Shown piece after piece: positions 55,814 to 64,000 of a stretch of 64,000 nucleotides of DNA. The DNA is taken from assembly GCF_000959365.1 (NCBI RefSeq), contig NZ_CP009555.1, forward strand, positions 1,240,001 to 1,304,000, in the 5' to 3' direction. The position numbers were made by a program, and so were the translations under genes. Origin of the DNA: Burkholderia oklahomensis C6786. Lineage in GTDB: Bacteria; Pseudomonadota; Gammaproteobacteria; Burkholderiales; Burkholderiaceae. Below the pieces are notes generated by a model. That model had not been told where the DNA came from, ran no database searches, and saw only the letters and a program-made list of their open reading frames with translations. Every line of letters starts with the position of its first letter. Positions within the stretch are counted from its first letter, which is position 1.

Positions 55814-56199
55814 ATGGGAGCCGATCGCATGCCCTTGCGCCTGATCCGGCCGACGAACGGGCAGATGCGAGGCGTCGCGCAACCCGGGGCGGGGCGGCGA
55901 GGCGCGAGGCGCTGTGCGAGTCGAATCATCGGCTTGTCGTCGAAGCCGTGCGCCGACGCGCCATCGGCAATGCTCGCCGGCAACCACCGTTCGGGATAAA
56001 GACGAAGGCGGCCGACGCAGCCGGCCACCAGCTTGAAAGATGATTCGAGCGAGATGGCAGACAGATCGAAGCGCGCCGCGTATCCCCGATCCCGAACGGC
56101 GACACACGCTTGTGCAGCGAGCGCAGCGGCACGGCAGGCGGCGCGATACCGAACGCGCCACACGGGAGCGCCCGACGCTCGCGATACGCGAACGGAGCG
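55814..56199. other. Intergenic stretch without a supported gene
   Basis: About 386 bp lie between the convergent YifB and acetyltransferase genes. No clear hairpin terminator, RNA or protein gene is supported here. Confidence 0.5.
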
Positions 56200-56643
56200 T
56201 CATCGGCCGCTCGCTTCACGCGATTCCAGCAGCAGATACTCGCCATCGCCGGACACGCCCGAGTCGATCTCGACGAACCGATGCGCGCGGTAGAACGCGA
56301 GCGCCCGTTCGTTCAGCGTCAGACACTTGAGCCGATAGCGCGCGGCGGGCCAGCCGGGCAGCGCACGCAGCAACGCGCTGCCGATTCCTTCACGCAGCCG
56401 CGATGCTGCGACGTACAGATGATGAATGAAGCGCTCCGGCTCCCACACCGAGATGAAGCCGACGATGCCCGAACCCTCCGCTTCGGCGACGAGCACCGCT
56501 TCGCCTCGCGTGTGTTCGTCGAAATCCTCCAGCGCGAAACCATCGGCCGACAGCCAGTCGAACGTGTCGCGGCGCGTTTGCAGAAAGATTCGGCGCAACG
56601 CCGGCCGGTCGGCGGCGGCGGCAGTGCGAACGGTGATCGTCAT
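56200..56643 (-). CDS. GNAT family N-acetyltransferase
   Basis: This 147-aa acetyl-CoA-dependent transferase starts MTITVRTAAAADRPALRRIF. The central strand with IVGFISVWEPERFIHHLYVA is followed by the acetyl-CoA P-loop as LREGIGSALLRAL near 92. The end LTLNERALAFYRAHRFVEID fits motif B. The substrate cannot be predicted. The gene stands alone; no operon partner is close. Confidence 0.9.
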   Translation of the reverse strand: MTITVRTAAAADRPALRRIFLQTRRDTFDWLSADGFALEDFDEHTRGEAVLVAEAEGSGIVGFISVWEPERFIHHLYVAASRLREGIGSALLRALPGWPAARYRLKCLTLNERALAFYRAHRFVEIDSGVSGDGEYLLLESREASGR

Positions 56644-57053
56644 GATCGCTTTACCCGAGCGAGGTGGAGTACGAAGACAACGGGCGGCACGCCGGTCTCG
56701 CCGTCGGCGACAGCGACAGCATGATCGACGCCCCCGCGCCCGGCCAAAGGTCGCGGCAAGCCGCGCGGCGAGCACCTGACGCAAGCGCACGAACGCGATC
56801 CGATGCCGTTTCACGATCGTTGCCTGCTGCCACGCGATGCCCGGCGTGGAGATGCGGACACGCAACGCGCGACGGTGGACGTCGATGACGCAATGAAACG
56901 CCGCAATCGCGAAACGAAGACGGCAGGCAAATCGTAATATAGTAGGGACAATAACGCCGCACGTTTTCAATGGCGTCATCGTCCCGCGCGCCGCACGTTT
57001 GCGGCGGCGTCGAACCGCCCAAGATTTGCCTTCCCCGACTGGAGCGATCGCGC
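56644..57053. other. Intergenic gap between divergent genes
   Basis: About 410 bp include a short A/T-richer stretch near 56930-56960 (AATATAGTAGGGACAATAACG), which may hold the promoter of the thioesterase gene. Open frames here look spurious. Confidence 0.45.
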
Positions 57054-57890
57054 ATGGCCTTGCTGCCCGGCACCCTCACCATTCCCGACAGGCGCGAACA
57101 CGCGCGGCACCGGCTGCTGATGTTCCATCACGCGTGCGGCTCGGCAACGAACTACTACAAATGGGCGACCGCGTTTCCCGCGCATATCGAGGCCTGGCTC
57201 GTCGAACTGCCGGGCCGCGGCAGGAATCTCAACCGCCCCGCGATCGATACGCTGCCGCAACTGCGCGACTACCTGCGCGAGCTCGCTCCCGAGCTCCCTT
57301 CCGACTATGCGATCTTCGGCCACAGCATGGGTGCGCTCGTCGCGTATTGCTTCGCGCACGACATGACGCAGCTCGGGCGTCCGCCGCGCTGGCTCGGCGT
57401 GTCGGGCGCCGACTCGCCGTTCGCGGCGTCGCGGCGGCGCGCGTTTCCGGTTCATCAGCGCACCGACGCGGCGATCGTCGATTATCTCGCGTCGCTCGGC
57501 GGCACGCCGCCCGAAGTCTTCGCACACGACGAACTGCGGGCGATGCTGTTGACGCTCGCGAAAGCCGACTTCCGGATCGTCGAGGCATTCTTCCCGCTCG
57601 CGTCGCCGACGCCGCTGCCCGTGCCCGTCACGGTCTTCGCGGGCCGGCAGGATGCGGTGCTGTCCCCGGAAGGGCTGCGCGACTGGCAGCGCGCCTCGAC
57701 GCGGCCGATCGAGCTTCGGACGTTCGACGGCGGGCATTTTTACCTGCTCGACGACCCGCCGGCGGTCCATGGCGCCGTGGACGCCGCGCTCGCGCAGCAC
57801 GAGCGGCCGCGCGGCGGAGACGCCGAACGGCCGCTGGCGAACAGCGTGACGGATAACGGCGTGTTCGATGGAACGTCTTGCGTCGGATAG
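57054..57890 (+). CDS. Type II thioesterase (alpha/beta hydrolase)
   Basis: This 278-aa alpha/beta-fold hydrolase is of the GrsT/TEII type. The nucleophile elbow reads FGHSMGALVAY (S91), and the likely catalytic His is in DGGHFYLLDDP near 228. VFAGRQDAVLSPEGL near 200 carries the Asp. TEIIs release stalled or wrong acyl groups from NRPS/PKS carrier proteins. No such megasynthase lies in the window, so its partner must be elsewhere. A GGAG site 9 bp upstream supports ATG 57054; the last 30 residues are low-complexity. Confidence 0.88.
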   Translation: MALLPGTLTIPDRREHARHRLLMFHHACGSATNYYKWATAFPAHIEAWLVELPGRGRNLNRPAIDTLPQLRDYLRELAPELPSDYAIFGHSMGALVAYCFAHDMTQLGRPPRWLGVSGADSPFAASRRRAFPVHQRTDAAIVDYLASLGGTPPEVFAHDELRAMLLTLAKADFRIVEAFFPLASPTPLPVPVTVFAGRQDAVLSPEGLRDWQRASTRPIELRTFDGGHFYLLDDPPAVHGAVDAALAQHERPRGGDAERPLANSVTDNGVFDGTSCVG

Positions 57891-58495
57891 CCGCACGATT
57901 TGGCGCTTGAGCGCACTCGGCGCAGACACCGCTCGTTCGACTATGCCCCGGCGCTTTGCGCTCGTTCGGTCGGCACGAGAGCGCTGCGTCCGCGCGGGCC
58001 TTCGGCGTCAATGCGCAAGCGCACGCCGTGGCCGCCAACCCGCCCGCGCGGCAAACGGGCGACTCCCGGAAAACACGCACCGTGGAACCGCCGGCAAACT
58101 TCGAAAAAAAACGCGCCACATCGTCCGCGACCAGGCTCCACAGGGCATTCGGGCTTGCCCGTCGTCGCCCGTACGGCAAAAAAATGGCTGTCAAGACTTG
58201 ACTTATGCACAATGAGGCGAATCCGACCCAACTTTCGCACGTCCCAGCCATTACTTGAAACCTCTTTCGCAATGCATTGATTTTATTGATTTTTTGCAGG
58301 TGCAAAGATTCGAGGCAATCTAACTGAAAGGCCCTCTGGCGTGCCTTTGCAGAAGGCCCCGCAAAGTTTTCAACAAAGTTATCCACAGCCTCTGTGGATA
58401 GTCGAAAAAATCCCGCAAAATCCGGCGATTAGCGCCCTTTCTTGCGAAGGAACTTTCAGTTTGGAATCGGCTCTTAGGCGTCCCGCATGGCTCGA
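57891..58495. other. Non-coding 605-bp region with A/T-rich segment
   Basis: No convincing gene lies here. From about 58180 to 58450 the sequence is notably lower in GC than its surroundings. It contains TTGACTTATGCACAATG near 58198, an A/T-rich tract near 58270-58300, and the inverted DnaA-box-like pair at 58379-58400. Confidence 0.6.
58379..58400. promoter_or_regulatory. Inverted pair of DnaA-box-like sequences
   Basis: TTATCCACA at 58379-58387 is an exact consensus DnaA box. The inverted copy TGTGGATA ends at 58400 (one base short of consensus), separated by GCCTC, giving TATCCACAG / CTGTGGATA arms. A dyad or small hairpin is also possible. Confidence 0.6.
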
Positions 58496-59233
58496 TCAGT
58501 CGAGTTTCAACGAGCCGAAAAATTGTTCGAGCGGATCGGCGGCGAGCGGCGCGTCGGAGATCACGATTACCTCGTACACGTGCCGGCCGTGCGCGACGAG
58601 CCGCGCGATCACCGTCTTCGACGCGCCCGCGTCGGATGAGACCGATTCCGGCGCCGCACCGAGCGCCCCGCCCGACGCGCCACCAGGCGCGCCGCTCATC
58701 CGCAGCTCGACGCCCGCCGTCTGGCCGCCCGCCGCGAGCGGCACGAGCACCGCCTGCTCGGCCGGCTGCGCACGCAGGTTGCGCGCCAAACCGGCGCGCA
58801 GGTAGTCGAGCACTGCATGCTGGGTCGCGTCGCGGTCGTCGGGCAGCATGACCGTGCCGACGGCGAACACCGCGCCGCCGACGTGCGCCGCCTGCATCCG
58901 CATCTTCATCGATACGCCGCCGATCGCGACCGGGTGCTCTTCGACGGTCGGCTTCGCCGGCAGGTCGATCGTGTAGCCGGCGTCGTTGTGCAGCGTGCGC
59001 CAGTCGTAAGCGGGCGAGCAGGCGGCAAGCGACGCGAGCGCGCCGAACACGACGGCCGCGCGGCGCGCACGGGCGGCAAAAGATGCGACGAACGCGCGCA
59101 ACGGCTCCGACGGATGGAGCGAAGCCGACCGGCCCGATGGACCCATCGGCCCACGTGGACCGACCAGGCCAAGCAGGCCGACCAGACGAAGCAAACGAAG
59201 CAGACGCGCGTAGCGAAGACCGGCACGAATCAT
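58496..59233 (-). CDS. Putative lipoprotein with low-complexity N-terminus
   Basis: This frame of up to 245 aa has the lipobox LASLAAC followed by a globular part (YDWRTLHNDAGYTIDLPAKP ... LEQFFGSLKLD) that looks secreted. The residues before the lipobox are long: a Leu/Arg-rich stretch and a short collagen-like piece (GPRGPMGPSG). The true start may be downstream, near FVASFAARARRAAVVFG, but no good ATG is there. The N-terminal extension may be an artefact of repeat expansion. No function is recognised. Confidence 0.65.
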   Translation of the reverse strand: MIRAGLRYARLLRLLRLVGLLGLVGPRGPMGPSGRSASLHPSEPLRAFVASFAARARRAAVVFGALASLAACSPAYDWRTLHNDAGYTIDLPAKPTVEEHPVAIGGVSMKMRMQAAHVGGAVFAVGTVMLPDDRDATQHAVLDYLRAGLARNLRAQPAEQAVLVPLAAGGQTAGVELRMSGAPGGASGGALGAAPESVSSDAGASKTVIARLVAHGRHVYEVIVISDAPLAADPLEQFFGSLKLD

Positions 59234-59398
59234 GAAAGGAACGGGTTGCAATGGACGGTAAACGAAGCCGCATTATCGCCGGTCGGCGCGTCCGCGCGGC
59301 GCCGGTGCGCGCGCCCGATTGACGGTACAATGAGCGCCGTTCGCACCGCTTGGGCGCGCCGCCCGCGTGGCGTCGCCCGCATTCCAGAGGTCCAGCAG

Positions 59399-59935
59399 AT
59401 GAGTCCCGCTCCCGCCCCCACCGGCCGCCGCGCCGGCCCGTTGCGCTACGTGGCGATCGCCGTCGCCGCCGTCGCGATCGCCTTCGCCGGCTATTTCGCG
59501 TTCAACGGCAAGTCGAGCGCGCCCGAAGCGACGTTCACGCTGTTGTCCGGCCAGAAGATCTCGACCGCCGCCGATCTGAAGGGCAAGGTCTACCTCGTCA
59601 ACTTCTGGGCGACGAGCTGCGCGACCTGCATGCAGGAAATGCCGCAGATGGTCGACACGTACAACCGCTTCAAGGGCCAGGGGCTCGAGTTCGTCGCGGT
59701 CGCGATGAACTACGATCCGCCGATGTACGTCGCGAACTACGCGCAGACGCGCCAACTGCCGTTCAAGGTCGCGCTCGACGACGGCAGCGTCGCGAAGCAG
59801 TTCGGCAACGTCCAGCTGACGCCGACGACGTTCGTGATCGGCAAGGACGGCAAGATCCTGAAGCGCTACGTCGGCGCGCCGCAGTTCGCGGAGCTCGATC
59901 AGCTGCTGCAGAAGGCGCTCGGCACGAGCGCGTAA
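59399..59935 (+). CDS. TlpA/ResA-like membrane-anchored thioredoxin
   Basis: This 178-aa protein has an N-terminal membrane anchor at about 14-34 (LRYVAIAVAAVAIAFAGYF). The periplasmic thioredoxin fold carries active site WATSCATCMQEMP near 73-86, with C-x2-C. A cis-Pro is in VQLTPTTFVIGKDG. It probably reduces periplasmic disulfides, perhaps in cytochrome maturation. The start ATG 59399 is preceded by AGAGG-TCCAGCAG. It is the only plus-strand gene between the lipoprotein and dctD. Confidence 0.92.
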   Translation: MSPAPAPTGRRAGPLRYVAIAVAAVAIAFAGYFAFNGKSSAPEATFTLLSGQKISTAADLKGKVYLVNFWATSCATCMQEMPQMVDTYNRFKGQGLEFVAVAMNYDPPMYVANYAQTRQLPFKVALDDGSVAKQFGNVQLTPTTFVIGKDGKILKRYVGAPQFAELDQLLQKALGTSA

Positions 59936-60010
59936 GCCCTCCGGCCGCGCCGCACGGCGCGCCGCCGCCCTCCGGCTCCGACGGATCGCTCGACACGGGC
60001 CGCGCCCGCT

Positions 60011-61366
<1,356 letters not shown>

Positions 61367-61412
61367 CTTCTGTCACCCAATGATGCTGTGCGGGCCGAGC
61401 GCGGACGCGCGT

Positions 61413-63296
61413 TCAGCTCGCGGCGGAAGTGTCCGGATGATGCGTGCGCGCGCGGCGCAGCGTCAAGACGAACTCCGCGCCGCCCGCCGGCGCGTTGCGC
61501 GCGGTGAGCGAGCCGCCCGCGTCGCGCGCGATCGACGACGAGATCGCGAGGCCGAGCCCGAGCCCGCGCCCCATTTCCTTCGTCGTGAAGAACGGCTCGA
61601 ACAGCCGTGCGAGCGATTCCGGCGCAATCCCCGGGCCATTGTCGCGCACGACGATCGACAGCGTCGCGGCCGTCGCGCCGATGGTCACGTCGATGCGCGG
61701 CGCGGCGACCGCCGCGACCGCGTCGAGCGCGTTGCCGAGCAGGTTGATGAGCACCTGCTCGAGCCGCAGATCCTCGCAGCGCGCGACGAGCGGCGGATAG
61801 TCGAGCGACGGATCGAAGCGCACGGTTTCGACGGAATCGCGCGTCTCGTCGCGCAGCACGAGCCCGAGCTCGACGCCCTTCATGCGCTCCTTCAGCAGCG
61901 CGAGCACGTTGCGCAGCGCGCGCGCGACATGCGCCTGCTCGTTGCGCGGCTTCGCGCGCCCGACGAACAGCTTCAACTGATTGGTGATCTTGCCCATCCG
62001 CTCGGTGAGCGCCGCGATCGCCTCGAGATTCTCGCGCGCGGCCGCCTGATCGCCGCGGTCGAGCAGCACGCGCGTGTTGTCGGAGAAGCTGCGCAGCGCG
62101 GCGAGCGGCTGGTTCAGCTCGTGCGTGATGCCGGCCGCCATCTGGCCGAGCGCGGCGAGCTTGCTCGCCTGGACGAGCTCGTCGTGCGCGGCGCGCAGTT
62201 CCTGCTCCGCGCGAAACCGCTCGCCGACTTCCTTCTTGAGCCGCGCATTCGCCTGCGACAGATCGGCCGTGCGCTCCTCGACGCGCCGGTTCAATTCCGC
62301 ATACGCGCTTTGCAGCAGCACGCGGCTGCGGAGCATCTCCTTCACGCGCGCGCGCCGCGTGCGCCAGTAGAAGCCGAGCAGGCTGAGCGACACGAAGCCG
62401 AACGCGGTGACGATCGTCGCGTTGCGCGCGTCGGCGTCGACGGGCTCGATCCGCGCGAGCGTGACGAGCTGCCAGTCGGGCTCGCCGAGCAGGCGGCGCG
62501 TCGCGAGATAGCGCGGCGCGCGCCGCCCCGCGCCCATCCGGACGATCTGCGCGTCCGAGCCGAGCACGCGCTCGACGCGCAGCGGAAGCGGCGTCACCGG
62601 ATATTGCGCGTATTGACGCGTCTCGTGGATCGACGTCGCGATCGGCCCCGGCAGCGGCCTGAGCGTGTGGTACTTCCATTCGGGCACCGACGACAGGAAG
62701 ATGACGCCGTGATCGTCGGCGACGACGAGCGGCTCCGACGCGTCCGCGCCCTGGAACCATTCGAGATTGAGCTTCACGACCGCGACGCCGATGATCTTGC
62801 CGTCGCGCCGCACGGGCTGCGAGATGTAGTAGCCGGGATCGCGCGAGATCGTGCCGATCCCGAAGAAACGGCCGGTGCCGCCCTTCACCGCGTCGATGAA
62901 GTACGGGCGGAACCGGTAGCCGATGCCGGTGAAGCTGTCCGGGCCGCGCCAGTTGCTGGCCGCGACGCACAGCCCGTCCGCCGTGATCACGTAGGTCGCC
63001 GTCGCGTGCGCGTGGCGGTTCATGTCCTCGAGATACAGATTCGCGCGATTCACGTAGCGGCGATCGCCGGGCGCGGCGAGGACGTTCTGCACGAACGGGT
63101 GGCCGCCCAGCAGGTACGGCAGCGATTCGTAGCGGTCGAGCGTGCTTTTCAGCGCGTTGGCGGTGCGGTCGACGCGCGCCGCCGCGCTGTTCCGCAGATC
63201 GGCGACGCCGCGCTGCCACGTGATGGTCCACGTGAGCGCGCAGGCCACCGCGAGCATCGCGGCGAGCGCGAGAAGGACGAGCAGGCGGCGCTTCAC
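61413..63296 (-). CDS. dctB: C4-dicarboxylate sensor kinase DctB
   Basis: This 627-aa histidine kinase has membrane helices near 5-25 and 295-315, framing a periplasmic double Cache (PDC) sensor that includes DRYESLPYLLGGHPFV and FFGIGTISRDPGYYISQPV. A coiled coil and dimerisation domain follow, with phospho-His in GITHELNQPLAALRSF (H392), then the ATPase domain with DNGPGIAPE and GLGLGLAIS. Start is GTG 63296 after GGAAG. It should sense succinate, fumarate or malate. Confidence 0.92.
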   Translation of the reverse strand: MKRRLLVLLALAAMLAVACALTWTITWQRGVADLRNSAAARVDRTANALKSTLDRYESLPYLLGGHPFVQNVLAAPGDRRYVNRANLYLEDMNRHAHATATYVITADGLCVAASNWRGPDSFTGIGYRFRPYFIDAVKGGTGRFFGIGTISRDPGYYISQPVRRDGKIIGVAVVKLNLEWFQGADASEPLVVADDHGVIFLSSVPEWKYHTLRPLPGPIATSIHETRQYAQYPVTPLPLRVERVLGSDAQIVRMGAGRRAPRYLATRRLLGEPDWQLVTLARIEPVDADARNATIVTAFGFVSLSLLGFYWRTRRARVKEMLRSRVLLQSAYAELNRRVEERTADLSQANARLKKEVGERFRAEQELRAAHDELVQASKLAALGQMAAGITHELNQPLAALRSFSDNTRVLLDRGDQAAARENLEAIAALTERMGKITNQLKLFVGRAKPRNEQAHVARALRNVLALLKERMKGVELGLVLRDETRDSVETVRFDPSLDYPPLVARCEDLRLEQVLINLLGNALDAVAAVAAPRIDVTIGATAATLSIVVRDNGPGIAPESLARLFEPFFTTKEMGRGLGLGLAISSSIARDAGGSLTARNAPAGGAEFVLTLRRARTHHPDTSAAS

Positions 63297-63448
63297 GGTG
63301 ACGGCTTCCGGACTATCAGGATCGTCTATTGTGGCATAGCCCCCGCTCGGAAAGACCGCGGGGCCGAACGGCGCGCGCCTCGACGCGCCCGGTTCGGCCC
63401 CGCCCGGCGCGGGCGCCGCTGCGCGCCCCGCCGTGCTTCCGCCCATCG

Positions 63449-64000
63449 TCAGACCCGTGCGGCTTCACCCGCTGCGACTTCGCCGCCGCCCGTGAGCGCG
63501 GCGCGCAGCTTCTTGCGATCGAGCTCCTTCTCCCACGCGGAGACGACGACCGTCGCGACGCCGTTGCCGACGATGTTGGTCAGCGCGCGGCATTCGCTCA
63601 TGAAGCGGTCGATGCCGAGGATCAGCACCATGCCGGACAGCGGAATGGTCGGCACGACGGCGAGCGTCGCGGCGAGCGTGATGAAGCCCGCGCCCGTCAC
63701 GCCGCTCGCGCCCTTCGACGTCAGCATCGCGACCGCGAGCAGCGTGAGCTGCTGCATCCACGTGAGCTCGATGTTGGTCGCCTGCGCGATGAACAGCACG
63801 GCCATCGTCATGTAGATGTTGGTGCCGTCCAGGTTGAACGAATAGCCGGTCGGCACGACGAGGCCGACGACCGAGCGCGAGCAGCCGGCCTTCTCGAGCT
63901 TTTCCATCAACTGCGGCAGCGCCGCCTCCGACGAGCTCGTGCCGAGCACGATCAGGAGCTCTTCCTTGATGTAGCCGACGAAGCGGATGATGCTGAAGCC
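63449..64000 (-). CDS. dctA: C4-dicarboxylate:cation symporter DctA, C-terminal part
   Basis: About 183 codons are visible; the gene continues past the right edge. The sequence contains [21 protein letters not shown], the [19 protein letters not shown] motif, and [15 protein letters not shown], all signature parts of the DAACS (glutamate/dicarboxylate) symporters. It imports succinate, fumarate and malate. Its neighbours dctB and dctD follow on the same strand, after a 152-bp gap that may carry a promoter for the regulators. Confidence 0.95.
   Translation of the reverse strand, partial: GFSIIRFVGYIKEELLIVLGTSSSEAALPQLMEKLEKAGCSRSVVGLVVPTGYSFNLDGTNIYMTMAVLFIAQATNIELTWMQQLTLLAVAMLTSKGASGVTGAGFITLAATLAVVPTIPLSGMVLILGIDRFMSECRALTNIVGNGVATVVVSAWEKELDRKKLRAALTGGGEVAAGEAARV

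Noticed and set aside
57628..58386. 252-aa minus-strand frame covering the A/T-rich gap
   Set aside because: It overlaps the thioesterase gene antisense, crosses the non-coding region and has no recognisable domain.
58379..58400. Chromosomal replication origin
   Set aside because: Only two DnaA-like boxes are seen, with no dnaA, dnaN, gyrB, parAB or rpmH nearby, so oriC is unlikely.

Overview
The window is about 68% GC, densely coded, and its gene content and order are those of a Burkholderia chromosome, most likely the main chromosome of a member of the B. pseudomallei/B. thailandensis group. This assignment is an inference from remembered gene order: ctaCDGE with ctaA/ctaB/sco, imuA-imuB-dnaE2, gshA-gshB-EIIA-ptsH-ptsI, glnK-amtB and dctABD.

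Region 1 (1-13,800, plus strand) is accessory. It looks like a compact, uncharacterised biosynthetic and export cluster, cut at the left edge. It encodes the C-terminus of a PLP decarboxylase, an AMP-forming acyl ligase, a KAS III-like protein that keeps the nucleophile Cys but seems to lack the usual His/Asn, a large acyl-CoA dehydrogenase, a 143-aa protein resembling the N-terminus of citrate synthase/citryl-CoA lyase, an Fe(II)/2-oxoglutarate oxygenase, a three-gene ABC exporter, a class III aminotransferase, a membrane fatty-acid desaturase, an MFS transporter and a helical protein of unknown function. Several genes overlap by a few bases, so they are probably co-transcribed. The set suggests an activated, desaturated acyl chain joined to an amine or amino acid and then exported; the product cannot be read from the sequence.

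Region 2 (13,900-19,300, minus) is the SOS mutasome imuA-imuB-dnaE2 with a near-ideal LexA box. Region 3 (19,760-25,920) holds a TrpXYZ-type ABC transporter, a lone MetQ, a chemoreceptor and a YciI-like protein. Region 4 (26,070-36,000, mostly minus) is the aa3 cytochrome c oxidase locus: structural subunits, copper and heme assembly factors, and three very small membrane proteins, one of them 46 aa. Subunit II carries both a cytochrome c domain and an OmpA-like C-terminal domain.

Region 5 (36,000-45,850) is housekeeping: a BioC-like methyltransferase, ComF, TrmL, a macrodomain protein, GpsA, SecB, glutaredoxin, rhodanese, GpmA, a carboxy-terminal protease and a MoeB/ThiF protein. A seven-copy GTTGGC repeat follows. 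Region 6 (46,050-55,800) contains the PTS phosphorelay with glutathione synthesis, then amtB-glnK with a sigma-54 promoter and an NtrC-like palindrome, then ubiK and a YifB-type ATPase. Region 7 (56,200-64,000) has an acetyltransferase, a type II thioesterase, a 605-bp non-coding stretch with inverted DnaA-box-like sequences, a lipoprotein, a thioredoxin-like protein and the C4-dicarboxylate genes dctA (partial), dctB and dctD.
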